Source: Trichosporon coremiiforme (Eukaryota; Basidiomycota; Tremellomycetes; Trichosporonales; Trichosporonaceae). From it: a stretch of 64,000 nt of DNA. The notes below the pieces were generated by a model. The model worked only from the letters and a program-made list of their open reading frames with translations. It made no database searches and had not been told where the DNA came from. The first letter of the stretch is position 1, and every line of letters begins with the position of its first letter. Both the position numbers and the translations under genes were made by a program. Shown piece by piece: positions 11,108 to 23,483 of this stretch. The stretch is taken from positions 1,238,570 to 1,302,569 of the forward strand of contig BCJJ01000001.1 of assembly GCA_039545355.1 (NCBI GenBank), written 5' to 3'.

Positions 11108-12160
11108 CTAGAGATCCACAAGGCCCTGGTGCACGCCGACGCTGCCCGACGGCCTTTGGTTCTCGTCGCTCGCGCGCCCGCTCACGTCTGGCGTGCGCCA
11201 CGCGTTGACCTCGGCACCAACGTCGGCCTCCTCGTCGTCGTCGAGCGAGAAGCGCGACGCCGCCAGCCGGTCTTCCTCGTCGGGATCCTGGCGCAGGTGG
11301 TTGTATCCGTTACGCTGGGAGCGGCGCTTGAAGACACCCCAGCGCGGCCGCGGCGCATCGCCCTCCTCGCCATGCCCGCGGAACGAGGGGAGCTGCACTG
11401 ACGGCTTCTGGAAATGAGGGATCGGGAACTGGTCCAAGCCCCGGCGCCCGAGCTTTAAGCGGTTGTACAGCGTCTGTCCCGCAAACCACGACACGAGCGC
11501 GACTGTAAGGCTGAAAGTCAGCTGCAGAGACGATCTCATAACTCACATTCCAACGAAGGCCCAGACGTGATGTCCCTCGAGCTCATTTTTGCGGTTCGTC
11601 GGGCATGCGACGTGCGTCGGCCACTCGAAGAAGAAGTGGCACGCGTCCTTCCCCGGTGGCAGGGCCGCGAGCAGGCGCGGCTGCCCGGGTCCGAACTCGG
11701 TCTGGTCGCAGATGAACTGGGGTCAGCTGGATGCTCGGGAGCGGTCAGCATGGTGTTATACCCACTTTGATGGCTGTCGAGGCGAGCTCGTTCTCGTTGC
11801 GCGGGCACTTGGACCCGTTCGCGAGGAACATCATCGGCTGCTGTGTCGTGGGTGCGAGGGTCAGATTCGTGTTGACCTGGCTGTGATGTCAGCTTCGGTT
11901 CCCATCTAAGCATACCCAAGACTGAAGTCTCCATGGTGCTCTCCGCCCTCGCGCTTGACGAATCCGCCGACCTGGCCGGGGTCATCGATGTTCCACAGCT
12001 CGGACACGACAGAGCGGCACACGTTGAGCTTGTACACGGTGTCGTTGTTGCCCGAGTTCGCGACATAGTCCTGCTTCGCGGACGAGAGGGGGTTCAGGTC
12101 GAAGTGCGTCCCGTCCGCGAGCGTCAGCGTGCAGGGCTTGTCGGGCTTCTCGTCGGACAT
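11108..12160 (-). CDS. ATG27: Autophagy-related protein 27 (Atg27-like, MRH domain)
   Basis: Atg27 is a type I membrane protein with a mannose-6-phosphate-receptor-homology (MRH) lumenal domain that cycles between Golgi, endosome and vacuole and supports Atg9 trafficking. The exons are 12160-11916, 11880-11766, 11716-11547 and 11510-11108 (310 aa); introns are 35, 49 and 36 nt. The lumenal part shows YKLNVCRSVVSELW, a Gly-rich turn, STAIKFICDQT and CHFFFEWPTHVACP, the typical MRH cysteine pattern. One membrane segment follows (AFVGILTVALVSWFAG, across the last junction), then a cytosolic tail. Oddly, the visible N-terminus (MSDEKPDKPC) has no signal peptide; an in-frame stop lies upstream, so a missed 5' exon is likely or the start is unusual. 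Confidence 0.85.
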
Positions 12161-14733
12161 GGCTGGTGGATGTGTGGAAGGAGGAGACGCGTGCGTGATC
12201 GCGGACGAGGTCGAGCACTGACGTCGCTAGCGTTGCTGGTCGGTCTACCCCGCGCTGCGCATGCGCCGCTCAGCCGGGGCGCGGGCCAGGCGGTGCGCTA
12301 TGCAATGGCGGGTGGGAAGCTGGGGGATCAGATAAGGCGGAGTGTCTCAGCTCTCCGTGCACCTTGGTGGCCCGCAGCCTCGTGTGAAGACTTCGTTGCT
12401 CCGTCATAACAGCAGTGCCCACCGATACCATTACGCCGTATCGAGCCGTCACTATCGCTATCGGGGCACATGTGCGGTCAATTGCGGCCACTAGCTGTGA
12501 ACAATGAGAGTGGTAACCGCCGATCGGCGGTTGCCACTGCTGACGACCCCCGAGAGCGGCATCTTACGACGCCAGAGGTGTCTAACGCCGAGCGCCAAGC
12601 GCCCAGACATGTGACGCTTCTTCCAGATGCTAAGAATCACATGGGCTTGTCTTCGCGGCGATCTCGTCGCGTGAGCTCAGTATGGAACTCTCGATAGCCG
12701 AATCCGTCCTGGCCAAGCCTCGCGTTGTGCAGTTTTGCACAGGCGTAGTCACAGCTCGCTGCTCGGTGTTTGGATGGCTCGGAGTGCGCCAGAGTCGACC
12801 GGCACTGCCAGCGGTGCCGGTTGGGGTTGACATGTTGTCTCTACAACTTTGAGCGACTCAACTTGATTCTGATCGACCCACCGGAAGATGTTGAGACGCA
12901 CACCCACAACGCCGAGACACAGCGCAGGATCACGCCATCATCAACATACCGCCTTGGCTCAATGGCCATTGCTTTATGTATTCGTCCATAGGTAGACCGA
13001 TATCTCGGACTATCCTTGGCATCAGTCCAGCCTTCCCGACCCGGCGTCTCCTCGTTTGCTCTTGTCCGGTGTCAATCAGTTGAATGAAGATCGTGCCTCG
13101 GCGTGTTCCTCGGCGCTGTCTCATTTTGTCGGCGTCGCTGAGTCGACCTCCTCGCGATTGGCCCAGCCCCAACGCTCCCACCCTGTAGATATGCAGGTGG
13201 CAGCAAGTGTCCGCAGACAACTCGGCTCCGCTGGCAGTATCTCTACAGCAGAAGCGGAAGTCGGACATGACACAGAGCGTCATTGCCTACCTGGCCGCAG
13301 GGTGATCAGCGCCGCGGGTGAGAGAGGAGGCACCGGCGACCTGCCAGCTCACGTGCACTGGAAAGGGATCTGTCACGGCGTCAGACTCTGGTAGACTCAG
13401 GTATGCCAGGTCCAAGAATTGAACTCCATACGGACGCGGGCAGGCGGGCAGCAGCGGGCAGCGACGGACATTCCAATGAAGCGAGCATGACGCGAGGCTC
13501 CTTACGGTAGATCACCAATTGCGAGGTTTGTCCCTCCCGTCGGCCAGCAGCTCTCGGGAAATTCCCACACCTGCAAAAACGTGCTGCAAAAAACGAAGAG
13601 TAGGAAGCAGACGGGGCCGCATGTGTTCCTTGAATCTGCTGCGGAACCGGAGGCGCACCCACCTCCCAATCCAAAGGTCGATCCGCCCCGTCAGCGGGCA
13701 CGGAGACGCCGCGGCGCACAGTGTACCTATGGGTCGAGAACCTATTGAGTCTTTGTGGCCGGTCCGCGCTGGGCCGCTCCTGCGTGCGCGCACTCTATCG
13801 CTGTCTCCCCGCAATATGCATGAGCGACAAAGACTTAGCAGCTCGATAGGCTCCATCCGCGGCAGCGCAGTATGATCTCTAGATAGACTTGCTGGCGCAT
13901 TCATGTCCGCCTTGCGTCACTTCCACTGCCACAGCATCTGTGTCTCGATACGCAATCATGACATAGCTAGCATAGCTGCGCTCCACAGATCCGCCCAGCC
14001 CACTCGCTTAGCTGCCGCCTCGTGCCAGTTCCAGAATAGTGCTGCACGCTGTTCTGTCCGCCATGCTGTCCGCCTACTCTGTGTGGACTGTAGTGTACCG
14101 TCTGGACTCTGTGTACGACACGACAGTCCGACCACGGACCTTGCTCCGCGCGTCTCGTTGGCCGACCCCGACCCCGAGACCGCTCCGCTCGTCAAGCTCG
14201 CCAACTCCTCGCCAGCCCTGTCTCCTACTGGTTACACTCATCAGATAAGATGTTTTTCTCCGTTTCCCCCACCCTCCTTCTTGCCTCTTCTGTACCTCGT
14301 GTTCCTCGGACTCAACCTTCGGCGAGTACTGCGAGTCCTGCGGCCAATGACGGACCCCGGCCAGGCGCCAGTCTCACTACAAGCAGGTCCGAGGAGGGCT
14401 GTGTGCCCTCTTTGGGCCGCCAAGAGGAACATTCCTCCCTGCAATTTTGCAGGTCGATCCAGGGCCACGACTTACCCTTTGAGAGAGGGTGACACACGAC
14501 GCCGCTTACTCATACCCCTCACTCACCACAAGACCCTCCCTCTCTCTCTCCACTATGCTAGTCCTTGGTCAAGTGAAGCACTACTGCGCCTGCCGGCGCA
14601 GCGTTGCAGTGTAATATGACAAAATGCAATCATACTGTTACCTACTGAATACAAAGTGCAATATCAAAACACGATAACAACTTGCGCGCCTGGGGCGCTC
14701 TAATGTTGGGCAAGAGATACCAAAAATCCCGCT
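12161..14733. other. Gene-poor interval, no supported gene
   Basis: About 2.6 kb. Open frames up to 238 codons exist on both strands but none shows coding-type codon use, a domain, or a consistent exon chain. A stretch around 14315-14480 has CxxC-like words in different frames (for example YCESCGQ) that could be remnants of a decayed cysteine-rich gene; this is speculation. The 3' end near 14600-14730 is AT-rich and is probably the 3' UTR of the membrane protein gene to the right. Confidence 0.5.
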
Positions 14734-16377
14734 TTACGGCTCGTAGACGGGCAAGAAGCGGTGGCCGTTGACTGTTAGCGTTGCCTGGGTCGGGTCGCGC
14801 TGCGGACCGTCACCGCCGGCGTCGCTCATGTCGCTGCCGTCGTCAGAGGGCGGAGGGGGTGCCGAGGCCTCGTAGAGATCGCCGTCGTCGTCGTCGTCAT
14901 CGTCATCATCGTTTGCGAGTGGCGGCGCACTCGGTGCGGTGGGCGAGTCGGGCTCGAGCCCGAGACCGAGTGGAGGCGCGGAGGGCGTCAGAGCGTAGTC
15001 GTGCTCAACTGCTGGCGTTGACGGCAGCGTCAAAAGAGCAGAGGACTCAGTCCGGCTCGGCGCGTCGCTGAACGTCCGAAGCGAACGCAGGAGCACTTGG
15101 CTAGGCGGCGCGGGCATGTCGGCTGAGACGCTTGCCGTCTGCCGCGCGGTCGCCGATTCGGTCACCTCTTCGATGCCCTCGAGCTGCTCAAAGCCAGCCT
15201 CGTCTACCTCGAACACGGGCGCTGAGGGGCCAGCACCATCCACATCCTCGACACGGGTGACTGGCGGCGCAGACGCTCCAAGACGCATCCGCTCCAGAGC
15301 GCCCTTGTCGTCCGTGGCAACGTGCATCCGGTTCTCGTCATCGTCTTCCGGCGGCGGAATGATCGGCGCCTTGGCGTCGGCGCGTTGCGCGACGGCTTGA
15401 GCCTCCTCGGCGTCCGGCGTCGTCGGGGCGGGGTAGAAGCCAGCTGAAGTCTTCTCCGGCGCGAGCGGACCGTACACCTGCGGTGGGCGCAAGCCGCGCG
15501 ACGAGCCAGCACCACGGGATGAGCCGGCCTCGACGCTGCGGACAGATGCGGGTCGGTACGCTGGTGGCATGTTCGATGGCGGTGTGGATCCCTGGGCGAC
15601 TTCCGATGACGACTGGGGCGGTTCGCTGCTGCCCTGCGACGGGTCGTTGTTGGACGACATAGATGGCGAGTTGGGTGTGCATTCTGACACAATTCCCTCG
15701 GATGCACCGGAAACGCCCTGGTCGCTGGTGTTTGGCGTCGGCTCGTTTGAACGGTGGATCGAGAGGCGGCTGTGGTGCGTCGATCGCGACGACGAATCCG
15801 AGCGGGTCGAGGTCGTCCGCTCGGTCGCGGTTGTCGCGAGCGAGACAACAGAGCCGTTCTGGGTCAGCACGATGGCCGTCGACATGCCCGTCGGCGAAGT
15901 AGCGGGCTTCAACTCGTCGCCGGGCTTCGGCTTCCGTCTGCGCATTCCGCCGCGCCATACTCGGACCTTTGTCCGGACGATCGCCGTCGGTCGGTGATAC
16001 CTAGCCTTGCCGCGATGCTTGATCTCGTAGGCAGTCTCCACCTCCTTCAGCTTCTTCTGGAAGGCCTCTTCAGCGTCCTCGCCTCCAATCTTCAGGTCGT
16101 CTTCCGTCAGCCCCGCGGCCGCCAGCGCCTTGCGTCGCATCCGGGCGGTGTGCCTTCTCTTGCGGCGGTTGTGGACTCGGCGCTGGATCGCAAAGATGAT
16201 GAGACCGGTCACGATAAGGATGGCGAGAATGACACTTGCTGCGACGATGAGCGGTGTCCGGTAGAACTCGGAGCGGTCGACTCTCGACTCTCCCCATCCC
16301 TTGGGAAGGGAGGAGACAACCGAGTACTTGTCCGCCGGTCTCGGCGATCCCGTCTTCTGCGCCCTCGCGACCATGTC

Positions 16378-16408
<31 letters not shown>

Positions 16409-16884
16409 GCGCGGCGCTCTCTTGAGATCATGTCGATCATGTCGCCCATGTCCGCATCTACGTCTTGGTGCTCCTGGTATTGTCAGTAATCACAGTTTAA
16501 GGAAGGACTTACCATGACCACGCCGTAGATCCACCATGGTCGCGGGTCGTGGTACCATCGTCCGTCCGAGGACTGGGTCACGACATATGGAAGAGCTTCA
16601 GCGGAAAGCGTCGCGAGTGTTGCCGAGGGGAGAAGGCTCGGCTCTTCAAACAGGGAAACGGACTCGATTCTTCGTCGCTGCAAGGTCTGTGTCTTGGTCG
16701 GGGCGGTAGTCGGAGTATCCGTGGGGCCTGTAGTAATGGAAGATTGTATTGTTCGTGTGGGCGGAGAAGAAGTGTCGGTTGCCACTGTCAATGTCGTACT
16801 TCTGCTTGGTAGCGGTACGGGGCTGGCAGCAGCGAGGGGTGCGGTCGCGAGCGAGAGCGCGAGCGCGGTGGTGAGGGGGCGCAT
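14734..16884 (-). CDS. Single-pass membrane protein with long acidic Ser/Pro-rich tail
   Basis: The family is not recognised. Exons are 16884-16513 and 16473-14734, joined by a 39-nt phase-0 intron (703 aa). I chose the start at 16884 because it begins a good signal peptide (MRPLTTALALSLATAPLAAA); the same frame stays open upstream to 17253 or 17346, which would add over 120 low-complexity residues. A Thr-rich extracellular part and a Trp-rich patch (DGRWYHDPRPWWIYGVVM) follow. A DADADADAN repeat encoded by GTCGGC units precedes the single transmembrane helix (PLIVAASVILAILIVTGLII) and a basic stop-transfer RRVHNRRKRRH. The cytosolic tail is ~500 residues of Ser/Pro/Thr, includes PPAY (a possible WW/Rsp5 ligand) and an Asp run near the end. 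A wall- or polarity-related plasma membrane role is possible but unproven. Confidence 0.75.
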
Positions 16885-19327
16885 CAAGGACCATGGTCGC
16901 GAAGAACTGTCACGCTGTTTTCGCAACCGCCGTCTTGACGTTGCCGGCACTAGTGTAGAATTTGAGGTTGAGATGAGCGGGTCGTCATCGTCGCTGTCGG
17001 TTCCGGAGAACGAAGTGCGGGGCGACCTGGATGTTCGCCGTCTTGAAGAGGATGAAGGTGATGATGGTCGGTATGTCGATGAGGGGGGCGCGACACAGTC
17101 ATCACAAGCGCAGGGAGGTGTCGAGGGTCCCGCGTCGACGGCTTCGTCACCGAAGTCGAGGATGGGTCCCCCAATGTTCCAGCGCCATGGTGATGATGTC
17201 GACTGTCGCGGTGGCCCCGGGTGGCCGTCCGAAGCGGATCTTCGACGTTTCATCGCATATGTATGGTGGAAACGGTTGGATGTGTCGAGCTCGACGGGAA
17301 GAGTGGGCGAGCGAGGCGCGCAGGTGGAAGGGTCCTGCGCGCGCAACGTGCTCGGTTTATGCTGCTGGACTCAAAACAGGCTAGACGAAAAGAACAGGAC
17401 GGATGCTGAGCAAACGCGCGGCCTGAATGCAAACTTGACCAGACTGCTTGTGTGCTCTTTCAATCGATCTAGCTCCGGCTCATAGACGGGCGACAGGGGA
17501 CGGGGCTGGATTCAGTAACGTAGCCGGGGCAGCGCGGGCTGGATGGGCGGAAGACGTGCCGGACGTGGGAGGGGGCGTCGGAAGGGGGGAGGACGCGTGC
17601 AGAAACGGGGATCACTGCCGGAGTGGTGGGGACGGAAGGCGGTGTGGGTGAGCGGTCACGAGTGAGGGGGACGGCGGGTGGAAGACTAGGCAGTGAATGT
17701 CGGTGTCGCTGAGGAAGGGCGGCGACTGGGGGGAGTGAGGAACGGAAAGAAACCAGGGCCGGACTGGGGGCGTCGTGGTGAACGTGTCGGCGCGGGGCTT
17801 GGAGAGAGAGTGGCGAGGACGAGGGTGGGGTGTGTGCGAGGAAGGATGGTGAGAAAAGATGGGTGAATGTTGTTGAGGAGATGGAATGGCGATGGAAGGG
17901 GTCGAGGGTGGGTGAGAGCGTCAAGTGCGCAGAGTGCGTGCAGTGGGTAGAGCCGGTAGAGGGGAGGCAGTGTATGTTGGTTGGGCAGCCGACGGCGGAG
18001 AGAAGAGGAGGAGGGTCTGGGTGCAAGCCATACAGGCTAATGGGCGGTATATGCTCCGGTCGGGTGGGAGGGCAGGGGATAAGGCGCGATTAGGACAAAG
18101 GAGTATGAGCGTGAAATCGCGAAATCGAAATTGAAAATGGGTATGCATGAGGGGTGAGCGGGCGACTAGAGTGACTGGTCGGCCCGACTTGGAAGCAGGC
18201 AGATGACTTGGGACAAGAGCAGCAGGGTTAACAGGGCAGTGGGTGGGTGGTCCAGGGCGCAAGGCGTCAGGGATAGCAGAGGGATCACGGCCAGGAGAGC
18301 TATACTGGGGAGGGCGTAAGGTCCGCGTCTAGGGTTTGGATCGTTTGTTAGGCGCAAGCGTCTGCGATCTGGCGCATAGAGCGCATACAGCCATGCAAGC
18401 GCTCTTCAGGGTCTATTTCGGGCTGGGGCCAAAGCCAAAGCCTGAGTACACTCGACTTTTGTGCCGACTCTCGAGGCGCCCGAGAGAGGCGCGCGCCCAC
18501 ACTGAGCCTGGCCAGTCTTTGGTCCCGTCCCTCGCTGCTTATTTTTAGCCAGGGAGCCAGTACCAAGCCCTCCTGGGTCTTGGGCGCCGTGCGTAGTCTA
18601 AAATCCCTCACCGCTGAGACTCTCACCCTCGGTATGCAGTACACCTGCACAGGATCCACAGGTCCATTCCAAAGATACGCATTAGGACAAGTTGAATCTG
18701 CATCCACACGAGCGGGGCCCGTTCTATTCTCGACTCCTCGCAGAACACTAAATCTAGCGCTAATGAGCGCAGCCCGTCTTCCATGTCGCACTGCGTACCG
18801 CGTCGGGTCGCCGAGCGTACCGAGCGTATAATAATAGCGCCGCTCCACCACATCAGCCTATGAGGGGCCTGTTCGCAAACGAACGCCCGACCGATGCCGC
18901 AATGCGTGATGCAATCGGACATCCATGTGCGCATGTGCTGTGCCTTGCTCGCTATCGCCAGGCCCAGACTGCAACTACAGTGGACAATGGAAGTCCCATC
19001 CCGCGCTCCCATGGACTTTCGGACTTCCGCTGGGTCTGAATGCAGCCAGATCTCGGCATGGTCTATAATTGCCAACTCCTGGCGCGCACTCGTCTCGCGC
19101 TGACTGCCGCGGGGAGACGGACACATGCGGAAGTCGGACCGTGACTAGCCTGTTGGCGCCAGAAGGTCCATAAGATCCTGTTCAGCCTGAGGCTCCCAGG
19201 GCAGTTTCATACGTCTCAGTACACACTCCAGTTTTCTTATCAAGAAAACTGCATTTGCAACATCTCTACTGATTGTTCCTGGCTTCCGTCATGGGAAGTT
19301 GACGGATATACGCGTCCAGAAAGGAGT
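16885..19327. other. Leader/promoter of the membrane protein gene and spacer
   Basis: From about 17250 to 18350 the minus strand is C/T-rich with long Pro/Ser/His low-complexity frames, which I read as leader and promoter of the gene to the left. If the upstream start at 17253 is used, 16885-17253 is coding. From 18350 to 19327 nothing recognisable is present. Confidence 0.5.
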
Positions 19328-21344
19328 CTAGGGCTTCGCGTGGTCCCAGACGTCCTCCTGCCCGTCAGCACCACCCGACTACCAACTCACCTTCAAGTAC
19401 TTGCGGTAAAACTTGCCCTTAGCGGCCTCGGTGATCGCCTTGACAGCAGCATCAGACAGGGGCTTCTGGTTCGTGAACGCCTCGAGCTGCTCGCGCTGGC
19501 GGTAGAGGTTGCGCGTGGTCCTGGGCGTCAGCAGTACTCGTTAGCGACGCAAGCGAATGTGCCGAGCACGACAATGAGATCTCGAATTGCCAGAAATAAC
19601 CTGCTCCACCGCGCCGCCCCCGTTGGCGCATGCTGGCGTCACGATCTATTTCTTGAAAGCGTATTCTGGTTCTGGACTGCGGCGCAGGCCATGCAGGCGC
19701 CAGAAGAATCCAGATAAAGAACAAACCCGCGGGTAGGCCAGAGAACGGCCAGCCAGATAAAGAACAGCCACTCCTGCTCTCGTTTCCGACCAAGGCGGAA
19801 GCGATCACGACGGATGACGAAGGCGACGAAGTCGCACGGAGAACCCGGACTAGGGGCCACACTGAAGGAAGAAGGAGAGAAAACACTCACGTAACGACAG
19901 TGCCGCCGCCATACTGCGCCGCCCACTGCAGTAGGACCTGGGCGGGCGTCTTGTCCTCGTCCACGGCGACCTTCTCGACGGCAGAGTCGACGGGTCCGCC
20001 GGCTGCACTGTGGAGCGTGGCCAGAGGCCCGTACGCCTGTATCTTGATTTGGTGCTTGTCCATGAGCATGCGGAGGCGCTTCATCAGAGGCTCGTGCGCA
20101 ACGTAGGGGTGGTACTCGAGCTGGGCGTTAGCATCGGCACCACACGAGAGGTGAGCGGGCTCTACGATGTGCGAGATGGTAGGCGAGGGCTAGTAGCCCC
20201 TCCACAAACGAGCTAGCGAGCCACTTGACGTTGCTCAACTTGGACCAGTGACCAAGCGCGGGCCATCGGCCAACTGGCGAGCGAGCAGTACAGAGAAGCT
20301 GGAGAGCAGCGGACCAGTAATCCACCTCCTGCCAGGCCTCCAGCGTCTAGCCTATTGCCTCCCAACATTTGTCCGCTCGAACCGCACATCGCATAGCCCG
20401 CCTCGTACCCACCTGGTTAACAGCCGGAGGAATCTCCCACTTGTCCTGGATGGCCTGCAGGTCCTCCTCGCGGAAATTGGACACGCCGATCGACTTGGCG
20501 AGGCCATCCTTCTTGATCTGCTCCATGACTTTCCACTGGTCGATCAGGGAGTTCTTCTTAGACACCTGGGGTCAGATTGCCTTCTATTCTGTCCTCATCT
20601 CCGAAACGCGCACAGCCAGGCGCTCCATACAGCGGGCCGGAGTGGAAGCTGGAGGAGCCGACTCACGACAGGGAAATGGACCAGGTCTGTCGTCAGCATC
20701 TGCGCTTGGTGCGTAGCAGGTCAGACCGCCTGGCCGACTGGTAGCCCGGCCACCTTCGGCGTCCAGGCTTACTCACACAAGTCAAGCTGCTTCACGCCCA
20801 GCTCCTGAAGCATGGTCTCGAGCACGCGGCGGGGCTCGTTGACATCGTCCGAGTCTCCGCTCTTGCCCCACTTGTTCGTGAGGTAGATCTTCTTGCCGTC
20901 CGCGGACTGCTTGATCGCCTGGCCGATGTACTTGGTGTTCTCTGCACAGTTAGTCACCCTCACACCTTCATCCTTGTCTTGGTCCTGGTATCTCAATCGC
21001 CCAATCCCGACCAGAAAGACGACAGATAGTCCGAAACGCACCGTAGACCTGCGCTCCATCGATCGAGTTAAAACCCACAGAGATCGCAGAGATGACCTGG
21101 TCCTTGCAGTCCCTGTTGTAGAGGACGGTGCCGGTTCCTGTGGTCAGTGTCTGTGTCTGTGTTTCGGAGCCGGGCTTGCGGGCTGTGAGACATGGCGCAC
21201 CGTACCACACGCGCAGCAGCGTGCTCGTGTAACATGATCGTCTGCCACATCCGTCCTCTGCAGCTGCAGACACTCACCGAAGGCGACAACGGGGATGCTG
21301 TTGCCGTCGTTCAGCTTGATGAGGGGGACCTGGTCGTTCGACAT
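19328..21344 (-). CDS. Aldo-keto reductase, eight exons
   Basis: This is an NAD(P)H-dependent carbonyl reductase of the AKR superfamily. The exons are 21344-21278, 21137-21042, 20941-20777, 20686-20667, 20565-20413, 20120-19891, 19520-19391 and 19357-19328 (296 aa). Landmarks: IKLNDGNSIPVVAFGTGT at the N-terminus, FNSIDGAQVYENT (catalytic Asp and Tyr), IYLTNKWGK with the catalytic Lys, LYLVHFPV with the catalytic His, SIGVSNFREEDLQ, AVNQLEYHPY, and a C-terminal cofactor region (GGTVVTTTRNLYR). The 20-nt fourth exon supplies the LVHFPV active-site strand, and the last intron is only 33 nt; skipping it would end the protein at a TAG in the intron. Introns 5 and 6 are unusually long (292 and 370 nt). 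It is divergent from the Mgr3-like gene. Confidence 0.9.
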
Positions 21345-21774
21345 GATGATGTTCGCAGAAGTTCAAGAAATGCGGGGTTCTGGAGCGTTCTCAGTTGTCC
21401 TGGTTCCTTTTCAACGTCTTGAGAGTTGAGCCAGTGCCTTGTCTGCGTTTCTCAGTGCAACTAGTTTCTTGTTCGGACGACAGTCGTCATAAGCACCCGA
21501 GTTCTGGCAAGTTCATCGCGCTCGGTGGGCCGTTCGGTGGGCACAGAACCGGCAGCCGACGGAAACTCGTAGACAGCCGTGGCGACATGGCGATGGGTGG
21601 TGGAGGTCCCAGGTTTCAGGCACCGGCCATGGAAGCCATGACGCAAATCGTCTCGGCGACGTCCATTGAAACCGGGTTGCTCAGAGAAATCAACGGGAAA
21701 CGCACGCGTATCTCTTCTCCGCCGCTGTCTCACTACTTCACATCGCTCCGAACGGACATCAACAAACAGCTATC
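21345..21774. other. Divergent promoter, AKR / Mgr3-like
   Basis: 430 bases between divergent start codons. I see no gene or recognisable binding site. The frame of the next gene is open for about 110 bases upstream of its start but does not look coding. Confidence 0.55.
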
Positions 21775-23483
21775 ATGAGCATGACCATGCGAGCCGCCTC
21801 ATTGCGGCTGGCGATGCGCCCCGCGCCCCACATGCGCCCCGCCGCAGCCTTCGTTCGCCCGACAGCTCTCAGAAGTCGGCCCCAGCCTCAGACGGCAGTG
21901 CCGTCATCGCTGCTCCTCCGCCCGGCCGCTGCGAAATATGCCACCGAAGCCAGGTCCGGACAACAACAGGTTCCGCCGCAGGCTCCCCCACCTCCGAGCC
22001 AGGGCGACGGAAAGAAGTTCGGCATGAAGAACTCGACGCTGTTCACTGTGCTGATCGGTGTCGGTCTGCTGATGACGATTTACGGAGTGTAAGCTGGACG
22101 AACAAGGCGCTGAGAGTTAACCCCAGTCTCGAGTGGTGGTATGCACTGCAGATCTGGCCGCAATCGGTCCGCGACCCGCTGAAGAAGGCGCTCAAGGCGC
22201 GCAACAAGGGTGACTACGAGAGCTCGAACCAGTACTTCAACGAGGCATTGCAGGCGTGCTATACGCTCTACCCCGGAGACCTGAACCCGGACCCGCTCCT
22301 CAAGGTGTCGGGAATCTACATCACACAAGCAGCCATGCTCGAGGAGGCGGGCTACCCCCTCCGCGCGTACGTGCAGCTGTACAGGGCGCTGCGTCTCTTC
22401 GGCCCGCGGCCGCTCGCTGCCGTTCCCCCGCCCACAGGCGGCTGGGCCGGTAACCACGCCCTATCTCCCGCCGAGATCCACCGCGCGATTGGGCTTTCGC
22501 AGAAGCTCGGCTCGCTTGCTGCCGGTTTCGGCGCCATGAAGAGCCCTCCCGCGTACCCCTCCCAGGCGACGAAGGAGGTTGACGAGTCGATCGGCGCGCC
22601 CGAGGATTCGGAGAAGGAGGCCGACACAAGCCGCAAGCCCGAAGACTGGAACAAGGCCGCCGAGCACTTCCTTTCCAGTGCGCTGGCTAGTATGCTCCGT
22701 ATCGGTCTCGGAGAAACGGCGGCGTACGACGGCGACCGCGGCGAGGCCATCGTGCAGAAGGGCCAGTTTACCACCAAGCGCCCTGTCGTCGCTGGCCGCG
22801 ACGTCAAACTGCCCCACGACGAGTCGGAGGACGTCCAGTACGGCGGCAAGGTGAACAAGCGCGGTCTGGCTATTACGATGGAGACCCTTGCGGAGGTCTA
22901 CGCTCGCGACAGCAGGTACGATTTGGCTGGCCAGCTGCTGCTGCAGACGCTCTCGATCCTGATCCCGCCCGACGGACAGCACTCCTCTTCCGACCTTTGC
23001 CAGGCTGCCCAGGTGAGTTGACTGACCGCTGTGCAAAACTGATGCTGCCAGGTGATGACGAACATCTCGGCTTACGCCACTGAACCTCGGGCGACGGATC
23101 CCGCCGGAAAGAAAAAGCAGACGGACATCTCCAAGTCGTGGTCGCAGCGTGCGCTCAAGGTTGTCGACGACGTCAAGCAGAAGGAGGGGTGGAAGGACGG
23201 TGCCCCGCGCGACGACACGCAAGCCCTGTGTGACCGTGCCAAGAGCGTCGCGCAGTACAATCTCGGCATGCTTGCTGAGATGATGGACGACGCGGACACG
23301 GCGTCAACGTACTTTGCCGACGCGGCCGAGACGGCCCGCGTGGTCGGCTTCAACGAGGGACACCGCCAGGCCCGCCGCGCGCACCGCCGCGTCAAGGACC
23401 TGCTCCTCCCCCCGCCTGATATCGACGGCAAGATCGTGAACGCGGCCCTGCCGCCCAGCGATGCTGAGGTCATGAGCGGTTAA
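21775..23483 (+). CDS. MGR3: Mgr3-like mitochondrial inner-membrane TPR protein
   Basis: Mgr3 is an adaptor of the i-AAA protease (Yme1) that helps deliver substrates in the inner membrane. The exons are 21775-22088, 22127-23012 and 23052-23483 (543 aa), with 38- and 39-nt introns. The N-terminus is a basic presequence without acidic residues (MSMTMRAASLRLAMRPAPH), then a Pro/Gln linker, then one transmembrane helix (LFTVLIGVGLLMTIYG) directly followed by LEWWYALQIWPQSVRDPL, the hallmark junction of this family. TPR-like helices follow: AKRRN-type repeats at KALKARNKGDYESSNQYFN, ETLAEVYARDSRYDLAGQLL and SVAQYNLGMLAEMMDDADTA. The name rests on topology and family resemblance; another fungal mitochondrial TPR protein is possible. 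Confidence 0.82.

Noticed and set aside
14250..14619. Cysteine-bearing frames (YCESCGQ, GLCALFGPPRGTF and others)
   Set aside because: The phrases are in different frames with no consistent splice signals linking them, so no gene model could be built.
17469..18026. 185-codon minus-strand Ser/Pro/His frame
   Set aside because: Compositionally a C/T-rich leader upstream of the membrane protein gene, with no motif.
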